From Brevibacterium sp. UCMA 11754 (lineage in GTDB: Bacteria > Actinomycetota > Actinomycetes > Actinomycetales > Brevibacteriaceae), in the NCBI RefSeq assembly GCF_021532275.1, contig NZ_JACBOT010000006.1:1-64000 (forward strand): 64,000 nucleotides of DNA, in the 5' to 3' direction. The translations under genes were made by a program, and so were the position numbers. The notes below the pieces were generated by a model. It searched no databases, had not been told where the DNA came from, and worked only from the letters and a program-made list of their open reading frames with translations. Every line of letters begins with the position of its first letter. The first letter of the stretch is position 1. Below, one piece after another: positions 52,378-60,512 of this stretch.

Positions 52378-53883
52378 TCAGCCGGTGTCCCTCAACATCA
52401 GCTCCTCGAAGAGTTCTTCTACCGGGCTCAGTCGGGGGAAGTCGACGACGTCTTCGTTCGCTTCCGGCGCGGATTTGCCGCTGGGATGACTACCTGCTGC
52501 GCCGGACCTGCCGCAGCAGTCTGGTTTGTCAGAGTCTGCGGGCTCCTCAGCGTCTCCCGAAGCGGTGTACCTTCTCGGCGGTGGATGACTGAACTTGGTG
52601 ACGAACGGGGGAGTGGCAGTCTCGTACTCTTCACCGGTGGGGGTGGAGACGGTGAGGTCGTCGGCAGTCGCCTCGTGCTTCCACCCGGGGTGCTCCTTGG
52701 CATAGTTGCAGGCCGCACACAGTCCGGAAGCGTTGGACCACTGGGTCTCTCCGCCTCCGGCTACAGGATTCGCATGGTCGGCGTGCTTGATCGGGGCGTC
52801 ACACCACGGGGTCCGACACACGTCGTCGCGGAAGACCACCATGCGTCGCAGCAGGCCACCGAATGTTCGCCTGCGTGAGTCCATACCGACCAGCTGCCCT
52901 GTGTCCGGTGAGGTGAACATGCGGCGGATGAAGGCCCGGGCCCGATCTGCCGCAAGGAAATTCCGAGCCGTCTTTGCCGGCAAAGGACCATAGCTCGGAA
53001 TCCACGCAGGAACCTGTCCGTCAGAGAACAGGCTCTCGGCCTCCATCACGACATGGACCTCAGTGGGCACATCACCGGCAGAGTCCTGTCCCGTGAGCCG
53101 TTCGACGAAGATGTCGGCCATCAGCTGGTTGCGACCGCGGTCGAAGTCCTGACCGTTGAGCTTGTGCTCGGCGGCAGCGGCGTCCAGACTTTCATACGCA
53201 GCAACGGCCTGCTGCAGAGGCAGCGTGGCGCTGAGCATTGCCATGCCGTTGTTCAGTGCGCTCAAGGACACATGGCGATCCGCACTCGCGGCTTCGGCCC
53301 TTTCGTGCGCATTGTCGGAGGACACATTGGCCGCCAGGGAGCGGACCTCGGTGCGTAACCGGCGACTGCCGGCAACGGAGGCACGGTCTTTGAGCTCCTC
53401 GTCGACGAAGAGACGCTCGTCGGGAGTGAGCCAGGCCGTCTCATCGGCGATGATGCGAGCTTTGGATTCGGAGATGGAGCCTTCGGCCAGCGCCTCGTAG
53501 GTGCGAGGCAGATCGTTGACGACGGCCTTGGACGTTGAGAGAAACTTGCGCCCCGTCGCGGGTGAGACCCGTTTGGCCAATGCGATCTCGTTGCCTGCGT
53601 ACTTCCCCTGTTCGCGTTTGGGCACGTCGTTGGCAGCATCTTCGCGCTGGCGGTGCCTATGGAAGGCGACGGCTTCACGGGCCTGAGCGGCGGCGGCCGC
53701 GGACGTGAGCTCTTCCAGGGCACGGATGCGGGTCTGGGCCTCCCACGCATCGTCTGCTGGCTCGAGGTCACGCAGAGTCTTACACCACCGATCGATATCG
53801 GTGGTGATGCCCGGAAGCCGGGCCCACGATCCGGGGCCCCGATAATCGGGGTGGTCCGGGTCATCCGCGGGATGCGTGAACAT
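52378..53883 (-). CDS. DUF222 / HNH endonuclease family protein
   Basis: A 501-residue protein of the actinobacterial DUF222-HNH group (13E12 repeat family of mycobacteria). The DUF222 part covers about 30-330. The HNH motif is near 370-420: CRTPWCDAPIKHADH, then SNASGLCAACNYAKEHPGW, with Cys pairs that bind a structural zinc. The tail is poorly conserved. These genes are often multicopy and are suspected selfish nucleases. Here it interrupts the menD-menF neighbourhood and is flanked on both sides by tandem repeats. TAGTCT six bases before the ATG suggests a leaderless mRNA. Confidence 0.9.
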   Translation of the reverse strand: MFTHPADDPDHPDYRGPGSWARLPGITTDIDRWCKTLRDLEPADDAWEAQTRIRALEELTSAAAAAQAREAVAFHRHRQREDAANDVPKREQGKYAGNEIALAKRVSPATGRKFLSTSKAVVNDLPRTYEALAEGSISESKARIIADETAWLTPDERLFVDEELKDRASVAGSRRLRTEVRSLAANVSSDNAHERAEAASADRHVSLSALNNGMAMLSATLPLQQAVAAYESLDAAAAEHKLNGQDFDRGRNQLMADIFVERLTGQDSAGDVPTEVHVVMEAESLFSDGQVPAWIPSYGPLPAKTARNFLAADRARAFIRRMFTSPDTGQLVGMDSRRRTFGGLLRRMVVFRDDVCRTPWCDAPIKHADHANPVAGGGETQWSNASGLCAACNYAKEHPGWKHEATADDLTVSTPTGEEYETATPPFVTKFSHPPPRRYTASGDAEEPADSDKPDCCGRSGAAGSHPSGKSAPEANEDVVDFPRLSPVEELFEELMLRDTG

Positions 53884-53889
53884 GTGAAG

Positions 53890-53895
53890 AGACTA
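53890..53895 (-). promoter_or_regulatory. Predicted -10, leaderless DUF222-HNH gene
   Basis: Minus-strand TAGTCT is six bases before the ATG at 53883. Confidence 0.45.
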
Positions 53896-53958
53896 TGCCG
53901 AGCCACTGACACAGCCACTGACACGAGCCTTTAAAACCTTGACAACGTGTCAAGGCTA

Positions 53959-54081
53959 CGAGGCTCAGCTAAGGGGCAGCGAGGCTCAGCCAAGGGGCAG
54001 CAAGGCTCAGCCAAGGGGCAGCAAGGCCCAGCCAAGGAGCAGCAAGGCCCAGCCAAGGGGCAGCAAGGCCCAGCCAAGACA
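53959..54081. repeat. 21-bp tandem repeat, about six units
   Basis: Units start at 53959, 53980, 54001, 54022, 54043 and 54064 (the last shortened to 18 bp), consensus CAAGGCYCAGCCAAGGGGCAG. The array fills most of the gap between the HNH gene start and the menF stop at 54096. It is open on both strands as a heptapeptide repeat, but no start signal supports translation. Confidence 0.9.
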
Positions 54082-54095
54082 GCGAGGCTCAAGTT

Positions 54096-55460
54096 CTATT
54101 CCAACCCCAGCGCACGGCGCATCGGAGCGAATTTGGCTTCGGTCTCGGCCACCTCGGCGAGGGGATCCGAATCGGGCATGATGCCGGCACCGGCGAACAG
54201 GCGGATACGGTTGCGGTCCTCGAGCTGTCCGCAGCGCAGGGCGATTCCGAACTGACCGTTGCCGTGGTCGTCCATCCACCCCACGGGGCCCGAATACCGG
54301 CCGCGATCGAGCGGTTCCAACTCGTCCACGTGGGCAACCGCGCTGGCCTGCGGGTACCCGCCGACGGCCGCGGTCGGATGCACAGCGGCCGCGATGTCGA
54401 GGGCATTGAGGCATGAGTCTTCCCGCAGGTGGGCCGAAGCATCCGATGCCGAGTGGATGACGTTGGCCAAGGGCAGCAGGTGCGGCCGCTCGTCGACGGT
54501 GACATCATCAGCGACGAGTCCGAGGCTGCGCTGGAGCGAGGCGATCGCGAAGGCATGTTCGGTGCTGTCCTTGTGAGCGCTCAACAGCTTCCTGGCAGCG
54601 GGCATCTCGGCCGTCGGGTCGTTCTCCACCCGATACGTGCCCGCGAGCACGCGCGAGATCACCCGGTTGTTCTCGACGCCGATGAGCAGCTCCGGCGTGG
54701 AACCGATCAGGCCGGCGACATCGAAGGTCCAGCAGCTGGGGTAGCTGCGGTTGAGTGCACCCAGCACGGACCGGACGTCGATGTCATCGTCCGTGGTGAC
54801 AAGCTCATCACGGGCCAGCACGATCTTGCGCAGCGTGGAATCGTCGGCGAAGGCGTCCACCTCGGCGGAGTCTCCGACGGGTGTGAGCATGTGCGAGACC
54901 TTCGCGACCAGGTCCGCCCAGGAAGCGCTGTCGAGGTCACCGGGGGAGGCCGTCGCCGAGGTGACGCGGCGCAGCGGTTCGGACTTCAGCACGGGCGGGG
55001 TGGGGGTGTTGCCCTCGGCGATGATCGACGTCATCCACACGCGACCGCCTCGGCGTCCGAGCACGAATTCGGGGACGTGGATGAGGGAATCGACCTCCGA
55101 TTCGCCCGAGTAGGCGACGGTGGCGAAGCACATCAGCCCAGAGCCGAGCAGGTCGACCTCGTCCTCGATGGTCGCGGCGCCCGTGATGGCCTTCCAAGCC
55201 TCGGAGAGCTCGGTGAAACGATCGCGGCCGCGGGCACGGATGCGCAGCGTGCGACCGAAGCCGATGAGGCCCGATGTGTCGCGGACCCAGCAGGAGAACG
55301 CCGAGGTGGGCAGGAGCTCCAGCGTCTGTTCGACGGTCGTAGGCAGTCCGGATTCGAAGGGGAATCCGGGTCCAGGTTCGACGTCGTCGACGAAGCGAGA
55401 TCGCACGTGCAGGCGCGGGGGCGCGGTGCGGATGTCAGAGGTATCGAAGGTCGTAGTCAT
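54096..55460 (-). CDS. menF: Isochorismate synthase
   Basis: A 454-residue chorismate-binding enzyme that converts chorismate to isochorismate, the entry step to menaquinone. The C-terminal catalytic half has KIVLARDELVTT, SYPSCWTFDVAGLIGSTPELLI, VLAGTYRV, HAFAIASLQRSL, LANVIHSAS, VHPTAAVGGYP and LFAGAGIMPDSDP. It could be confused with salicylate or enterobactin-type synthases, but its place beside menD and menG settles menaquinone use. It is divergent from menG; TAGAGT lies nine bases upstream of the ATG. Confidence 0.92.
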   Translation of the reverse strand: MTTTFDTSDIRTAPPRLHVRSRFVDDVEPGPGFPFESGLPTTVEQTLELLPTSAFSCWVRDTSGLIGFGRTLRIRARGRDRFTELSEAWKAITGAATIEDEVDLLGSGLMCFATVAYSGESEVDSLIHVPEFVLGRRGGRVWMTSIIAEGNTPTPPVLKSEPLRRVTSATASPGDLDSASWADLVAKVSHMLTPVGDSAEVDAFADDSTLRKIVLARDELVTTDDDIDVRSVLGALNRSYPSCWTFDVAGLIGSTPELLIGVENNRVISRVLAGTYRVENDPTAEMPAARKLLSAHKDSTEHAFAIASLQRSLGLVADDVTVDERPHLLPLANVIHSASDASAHLREDSCLNALDIAAAVHPTAAVGGYPQASAVAHVDELEPLDRGRYSGPVGWMDDHGNGQFGIALRCGQLEDRNRIRLFAGAGIMPDSDPLAEVAETEAKFAPMRRALGLE

Positions 55461-55575
55461 TTCAGGCCCACTCTAGTCGAGGATTTCGGCACGACGATGA
55501 TGACTGTGGCCGGTTCCACACCGTGAGGAGCATGGAAACGGGTCCGCGAATTCGCCCCCCGGCATCAGGTGTTGA

Positions 55576-55581
55576 GAGAAT
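55576..55581 (+). promoter_or_regulatory. Possible -10, leaderless menG
   Basis: GAGAAT is six bases before the ATG at 55588; it departs from TANNNT at the first position. Confidence 0.35.
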
Positions 55582-55587
55582 GGTGCC

Positions 55588-56307
55588 ATGAACCGCGCTC
55601 AGCTGGACAAGCAGCCCGATGACGTCGCATCGATGTTCGATGACGTCGCCTCCCGTTACGACCTCACCAACGATGTGCTCACCTTCGGTCTGGCACGCAC
55701 CTGGCGCCGGACGGTTGCGCACTCCGTGGCTGCCGGACCCGGCGAACGCGTCCTCGACCTCGCGGCCGGCACGGGAACGTCGTCGATGACGTTCACCCAT
55801 CACGGCGCCGAGGTGGTCGCCGGTGACATTTCACAGGGCATGCTCACCGAGGGGCGCCGTCGCCACCCGAAGATCGACTTCATCTACGCCGATGCAATGG
55901 ATCTGCCGTTCTCCGACGCCAGCTTCGACGTCGTCACCATCTCCTTCGGCATCCGCAACGTCAACGATGTCGACACGGCGTTGGCAGAGATGCTGCGCGT
56001 GCTCAAACCAGGTGGCCGACTCATCATCTGCGAGTTCTCGACACCGACGTTCGACCCCTTCAGCCTCGTCTACAAGGAATACCTGATGCGCGCGCTGCCC
56101 GCCGTGGCGAAGGCCGTGTCCTCGAACCCCGAGGCCTACGTCTACCTGGCCGAATCGATCCGTGCCTGGCCTGACCAGGACGAATTCGCGCAGCAGATCC
56201 TCGGTGCCGGCTTCGACCAGGTCAAGCACCGAAACCTCACGGGCGGAATCGTCGCCGTCCACCACGCTCTGAAGCCGGGCGCGAACACGACTGCCGCCGA
56301 ACGCTGA
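55588..56307 (+). CDS. menG: Demethylmenaquinone methyltransferase
   Basis: A 239-residue UbiE/MenG-type SAM methyltransferase that finishes the quinone ring. Motif I is [15 protein letters not shown], preceded by the family-specific [24 protein letters not shown] and followed by [25 protein letters not shown] and [10 protein letters not shown]. The menJ start follows two bases after the stop, so menG-menJ is an operon. Confidence 0.96.
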   Translation: MNRAQLDKQPDDVASMFDDVASRYDLTNDVLTFGLARTWRRTVAHSVAAGPGERVLDLAAGTGTSSMTFTHHGAEVVAGDISQGMLTEGRRRHPKIDFIYADAMDLPFSDASFDVVTISFGIRNVNDVDTALAEMLRVLKPGGRLIICEFSTPTFDPFSLVYKEYLMRALPAVAKAVSSNPEAYVYLAESIRAWPDQDEFAQQILGAGFDQVKHRNLTGGIVAVHHALKPGANTTAAER

Positions 56308-56309
56308 CC

Positions 56310-57611
56310 ATGAACAACTTCGAGGCCGAGGTCATCGTCGTCGGGGCGGGCCCTGCCGGATCGGCCATCGGCACCTACCTGGCGCAGGCCGGCCATGAGG
56401 TCATCATCCTGGAGAAGTCCGGGTTCCCACGGGACAAGATCTGCGGCGATGCCCTGACCCCGCGTGCGGTCAAAGAGGTCGGGTTCCTCGGGATGGAGAC
56501 CCCCGAATCCGAGGGGTGGCACAAGAACAGAGGACTGCGTCTCATCGGTGGCGGGCACCGTTTGGAGATCGGCTGGCCCGAGATCGACGGCACCCCGAAC
56601 TATGGTCTGACGAAGCCGCGGATGGGCATGGACGAGGCCTTCGCCCGCCACGCCCAACGCAGCGGTGCCCGCCTGTTCGAGCAGGTCAAAGCCATGTCCC
56701 CGGACATCGGCGAGGATGGCTGGATCAAGGGCATCCACGCCTCCGGAACAGACCACCGCGGTCGTCGGGTCGGACCTGAGGCTCACTTCAGCGCCCCGAT
56801 CGTGATCGCCGCGGACGGCGTGTCCTCACGTCTGGCAGTGGCCATGGGACTGGAGAAGCGAGACGACCGACCGATGGGTGTGGCCGTGCGCGCCTATCAT
56901 TCCTCGCCGAGGCATGCCGACGACTACATCGAGAGCTGGGTCGAGATGCGCTCGAGCAATTCGGCGGGCGAATCCGAGGTTCTGCCCGGCTACGGCTGGC
57001 TCTTCCCTCTGGGCGACGGCACGATCAACATCGGTGCCGGTCTGCTGGATTCCTCACCCCAATTCGGATCCGTGGACTTCCGCGCCATGATGGGTCAGTG
57101 GATCGCGGACATGGGGCACGAATGGGGCATCGATGAGTCCACGTCGTTGGGCCCGATCAAGTCCGCGGCACTGCCGATGGCCTTCAACCGCACCCCGCAT
57201 TTCCACAAGGGGCTTCTCCTCGTCGGCGATTCGGGTGGGATGGTCAATCCCTTCAATGGTGAGGGCATCGACTATGCCCTCGAATCCGCTCGATTGGCCG
57301 CCGAGGTGATCTCCACCTATTCCCGCTACCCGAAGCATGTGATGCGGGAGAAGCTGCAGGAATATCCGGCGCTGGTGGGCGATTCTCTGGGTGGCTACTT
57401 CACTCTGGGACGCGTTTTTTCCGCCATTATCGGCCACCCTGCACTCATGCAGTTCGGAATCAAGTACGGTATGGGTGTTGACGTTGTGATGGAGTTCGTC
57501 GTGAAGTTGTTGGCGAACCTCTACCGCGACCCGAAGGTCTCTGAGGCCGATCTCATCGACCGGGTGATTTCAGCTCTCACCCGAATCGTGCCGGCCACCA
57601 GCAATGCTTGA
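56310..57611 (+). CDS. menJ: Geranylgeranyl reductase-family flavoprotein, menaquinone isoprene reductase type
   Basis: A 433-residue FAD-dependent reductase: GXGXXG motif VIVVGAGPAGSAIGTYLAQ, EKSGFPRDKICGDALTPRA, and the second FAD contact LLVGDSGGMVNPFNGEGIDYALES. In mycobacteria the homologue MenJ saturates one isoprene unit of menaquinone and is encoded near menG and a polyprenyl synthase, the order found here. That predicts partially saturated MK-n(H2). A role in archaeal-type lipid or carotenoid reduction is less likely from context. Confidence 0.88.
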   Translation: MNNFEAEVIVVGAGPAGSAIGTYLAQAGHEVIILEKSGFPRDKICGDALTPRAVKEVGFLGMETPESEGWHKNRGLRLIGGGHRLEIGWPEIDGTPNYGLTKPRMGMDEAFARHAQRSGARLFEQVKAMSPDIGEDGWIKGIHASGTDHRGRRVGPEAHFSAPIVIAADGVSSRLAVAMGLEKRDDRPMGVAVRAYHSSPRHADDYIESWVEMRSSNSAGESEVLPGYGWLFPLGDGTINIGAGLLDSSPQFGSVDFRAMMGQWIADMGHEWGIDESTSLGPIKSAALPMAFNRTPHFHKGLLLVGDSGGMVNPFNGEGIDYALESARLAAEVISTYSRYPKHVMREKLQEYPALVGDSLGGYFTLGRVFSAIIGHPALMQFGIKYGMGVDVVMEFVVKLLANLYRDPKVSEADLIDRVISALTRIVPATSNA

Positions 57612-57641
57612 ACTCACCAGCGACTTACAACACTGACTACG

Positions 57642-58667
57642 ATGAATGACGAGGACATGAGCCACCTAGCCTCTCCGGCGACTTTTATTGGTGCCGATGC
57701 CCAGCTTGCGGCGGATATCTCCACACAGTTGGAAGCCGTCGAGCGCAGGCTCTACGAAGTGACCGAGCAGACGCGCAAGCTGCCGGACACCACGTCAAAA
57801 CATCTCCTTGCAGCCGGCGGAAAGCGGGCCCGTCCCAATCTTCTGCTGCTCACGGCCCGCCTCGGCGAGGCCGATCGTGAGGCGATCATCGACGCGGCCG
57901 TAGCCGTGGAGCTCATCCACTTAGCCTCCCTGTATCACGATGACGTGATGGACGATGCTCCGGTGCGCCGAGGTGCTCCGGCCGCACACGAGGTGTGGGG
58001 CAACTCCGTGGCCATCCTCACCGGCGATCTCCTGTTCTCGAAGGCCTCCGGCGTGACGGCGAAGCTCGGCCCCGAGGCCGTCGCCATCCAAGCCGAGACC
58101 TTCGAACGACTCGTCCTGGGCCAGCTCAACGAATTTGCGGGCCTACCCGAGGGCGCGGATGCGATCGAGCACTATATCCAGGTGCTCGCGGACAAGACCG
58201 GGTCCCTCATCGCCACCTCGGCGCAGTTCGGGGTCATGTTCTCACAGGCGGACCAGGCTCTGGCCGAGCCCGTGCGGGTCTTCGGCGAACGTGTCGGCAT
58301 CGCCTTCCAGCTCGCCGATGACATCATCGACCTGACTGCGGCCTCCGCAGTGTCGGGCAAGACCCCCGGCACTGATCTGCGCGAAGGCGTTCCGACCTTG
58401 CCGGTGCTCTATGTCCGGGCCGCTGCGGCCGACGGTGACAAGGCCGCCGCCGAGGTGGTCGAACTCCTCGACGCGGATCTGACCTCCGACGAAGCGCTCG
58501 AGTCCGCCCGTGCTGCCCTGGCCGCTCACCCGGTGACGGTCCGTGCACGCGACGAAGCGACTCGATGGGCCGAGGACGCGAAGGCAGCGCTGGCTCCCGT
58601 CCCCGAAGGACTGGTCAAGGAGTCGCTGTTCGCGTTCGCCGATTCGGTGGTCTCACGCACAGCGTGA
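57642..58667 (+). CDS. Long-chain trans-polyprenyl diphosphate synthase
   Basis: A 341-residue all-trans prenyltransferase with both aspartate-rich motifs: YHDDVMDDAPVRRG (first) and QLADDIIDLTA (second), and the GGKRARP start of the IPP site. Residues just before the first motif (LIHLASLYHDD) have small side chains, consistent with a long product. It likely makes the octa- or nonaprenyl side chain used by MenA. ATG 57642 is used; ATG 57657 is also possible. It follows menJ by about 30 bases. Confidence 0.92.
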   Translation: MNDEDMSHLASPATFIGADAQLAADISTQLEAVERRLYEVTEQTRKLPDTTSKHLLAAGGKRARPNLLLLTARLGEADREAIIDAAVAVELIHLASLYHDDVMDDAPVRRGAPAAHEVWGNSVAILTGDLLFSKASGVTAKLGPEAVAIQAETFERLVLGQLNEFAGLPEGADAIEHYIQVLADKTGSLIATSAQFGVMFSQADQALAEPVRVFGERVGIAFQLADDIIDLTAASAVSGKTPGTDLREGVPTLPVLYVRAAAADGDKAAAEVVELLDADLTSDEALESARAALAAHPVTVRARDEATRWAEDAKAALAPVPEGLVKESLFAFADSVVSRTA

Positions 58668-58678
58668 GGATCTGATCC

Positions 58679-59743
58679 TTGACGATCCAAGCGACTGCTG
58701 AGGCAGGACGTCGACGGCGACTGACCACGGTCGACTGGGTCGGACTCGGCGTGCTCGTGGTCTTCCTCATCATCGGCCTGAGCTGGTCGAAGTGGATGCC
58801 CTATTGGGACAAGGCCTGGACGATGAGCCAGACTTCCGTGTGGGACGGCAGCCCGCTGTTCGAAGCTGCTGGGGACACGTTCTCCTTGGCCGGAGCCTGG
58901 GACTTCACACTGGTGTACTTCATCGCGGTGTGGAAGGCCCTGCTCGTGGCGCTCGTGGTGGCTGCGGCCATCGATGCTCTGGTGCCGCGAGATTGGCTGC
59001 TGCGGGTGATGAATCGGCGCAGTCACACCAGCCAGTCACTCGTCGGCGCGGCGATGTCGCTGCCGTCGATGATGTGCACCTGCTGTGCGGCCCCGGTGAC
59101 TGCAGGACTGCGGAGTTCGGGCGTGATGCGAAGCGCCGCCTTGGCCTACTGGGTGGGCAATCCGCTCCTCAACCCTGCAGTTCTGATCTTCCTCGCGCTC
59201 GTCCTGCCCTGGCAGTACACTCTCACCCGACTTGTGTTCGGAATCCTCATCGCAGTCGGTGCCAGCGCGCTCATCGGCCGGTGGATCAAGGGGCGCGCCG
59301 AAGTGGTTCCCGAGCAGAGTCCGGAGCCGCCGAGGATGTCGTCTCTTCCCCAGCGTTACCTGCGATCGCTGTCGAAATTCACGCTCATCCTCGTGCCCGA
59401 GCACCTCGCCCTGGTCTTCGTCATCGGGCTCATCAGTCCATGGCTGTCGGGGGTGTACGGGCTCGAGGCTCAGGTCGGTGCCCTCGCAGTGCTCATCGCT
59501 GCTGTTGTGGGCACACTCCTGGTGATCCCGACCGGGGGCGAGATTCCCATCATCATTGCGCTGCTCGCCGCAGGGGTGGGAGCGGGCATCACCGGAGCCC
59601 TGCTGATCGCACTTCCGGCACTGAGCATCCCGTCGATGGTGATGGTCGGAAAGTCCCTCGGCTGGCGCACCACCACCGCAATGGGCAGTGCTGTCGCCCT
59701 CGGAGGGGTGCTCTCCGGGGTCGTGCTCATGCTCATGAGCTGA
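58679..59743 (+). CDS. Permease of the ArsP_1/DUF318 type
   Basis: A 354-residue membrane protein with about eight to nine transmembrane segments and two halves. The hallmark is a cysteine motif in the first half (SLPSMMCTCCAAPVTAGLRSSG) and a related PTGGEIPIIIALLAAG in the second half. The family includes ArsP exporters of methylated or aromatic arsenicals and other putative thiol- or metal-linked permeases. TTG start at 58679, 11 bases after the prenyl synthase stop, so it is probably in the same transcript. Substrate unknown. Confidence 0.85.
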   Translation: MTIQATAEAGRRRRLTTVDWVGLGVLVVFLIIGLSWSKWMPYWDKAWTMSQTSVWDGSPLFEAAGDTFSLAGAWDFTLVYFIAVWKALLVALVVAAAIDALVPRDWLLRVMNRRSHTSQSLVGAAMSLPSMMCTCCAAPVTAGLRSSGVMRSAALAYWVGNPLLNPAVLIFLALVLPWQYTLTRLVFGILIAVGASALIGRWIKGRAEVVPEQSPEPPRMSSLPQRYLRSLSKFTLILVPEHLALVFVIGLISPWLSGVYGLEAQVGALAVLIAAVVGTLLVIPTGGEIPIIIALLAAGVGAGITGALLIALPALSIPSMVMVGKSLGWRTTTAMGSAVALGGVLSGVVLMLMS

Positions 59744-59768
59744 TTCGACCAGAGACGGTCAGCTGATT

Positions 59769-60512
59769 TCAGACAGTCAGTCGTCGCAGAGTCAGATACG
59801 AACCCGCGGCGAAGACCACGCCCAATCCCATGGCCCAGAGCGTCAGTCCCATGCTCTGAGTCTCGAGGACCCACATCCATACCTCGAGCCAGGCTCCGTT
59901 GAGGCTGATGAGTGCGGCGCAGCCCAACAAGACGAGTGCGATGACGAGCAGCGCGGTGGTGAGGATGATAGCTCCGAAGCGCTTGTGCACGATGGCGAAC
60001 CAGAAGCCGAGGATGAACACGAGCATGGTGAGGGCGAAGTAGGTCAGCCCCGCTGCGAACGGCCCACCCTCCCACACCCAGGGGAGGTAGGCGAAGAACC
60101 CGTTGATGCCGTAGCCATCGGTGGCCTGTTCGATGAGACCGAGGAGGACGAAGACGGTGGATATCGCCGCGGCGCTGATGCCTGCCGCGGTCAGTGATCC
60201 GAGATAGAACTCGCGACGTGTGAGGCTCATGGCTTGCGAGAAGTAGAAGGTCAGATTCATCGCCTGCGCTCCGACCACGGCGAAGTACCACAGAGGTGCC
60301 TGGGATCCACCACTGTACATCGGCCCTTCGACTCCGGAGGCGGAGATGATCCAATAGATCAGCAGCGTGATCAGCCAGACTCCGCTGAGCACGATGACTG
60401 GTACCCAGACGAAGGTCTGAGTGTTCATGAAGTGGAGCCGGACGACACCGAGTATCCGACTATTCGAACGAGTCGAGTTCTGATTGCCGAGTGCTTCTGT
60501 GGTTGCGGTCAT
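59769..60512 (-). CDS. ABC transporter permease subunit
   Basis: A 247-residue membrane protein with six hydrophobic segments (for example VPVIVLSGVWLITLLIYWII, GISAAAISTVFVLLGLI and GLTYFALTMLVFILGFWFAIV). It has no signature beyond ABC-2-like topology. Its ATG overlaps the ATPase gene by four bases. In YtrA-type operons such permeases pair with the upstream ATPase and respond to envelope-active compounds. No substrate can be assigned. Confidence 0.82.
   Translation of the reverse strand: MTATTEALGNQNSTRSNSRILGVVRLHFMNTQTFVWVPVIVLSGVWLITLLIYWIISASGVEGPMYSGGSQAPLWYFAVVGAQAMNLTFYFSQAMSLTRREFYLGSLTAAGISAAAISTVFVLLGLIEQATDGYGINGFFAYLPWVWEGGPFAAGLTYFALTMLVFILGFWFAIVHKRFGAIILTTALLVIALVLLGCAALISLNGAWLEVWMWVLETQSMGLTLWAMGLGVVFAAGSYLTLRRLTV

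Noticed and set aside
52378..53883. DUF222-HNH region considered as an insertion sequence
   Set aside because: No transposase, terminal inverted repeats or target-site duplication could be seen; the flanking tandem repeats on the two sides differ in sequence.
53959..54081. Regular repeats considered as a CRISPR array
   Set aside because: The units are contiguous with no unique spacers, and no cas genes are nearby.
53947..54255. Open frame on the plus strand encoding heptapeptide repeats (GSAKGQQ-like)
   Set aside because: It arises only because the 21-bp tandem unit is a multiple of three. No start signal is present, and it runs antisense into menF.
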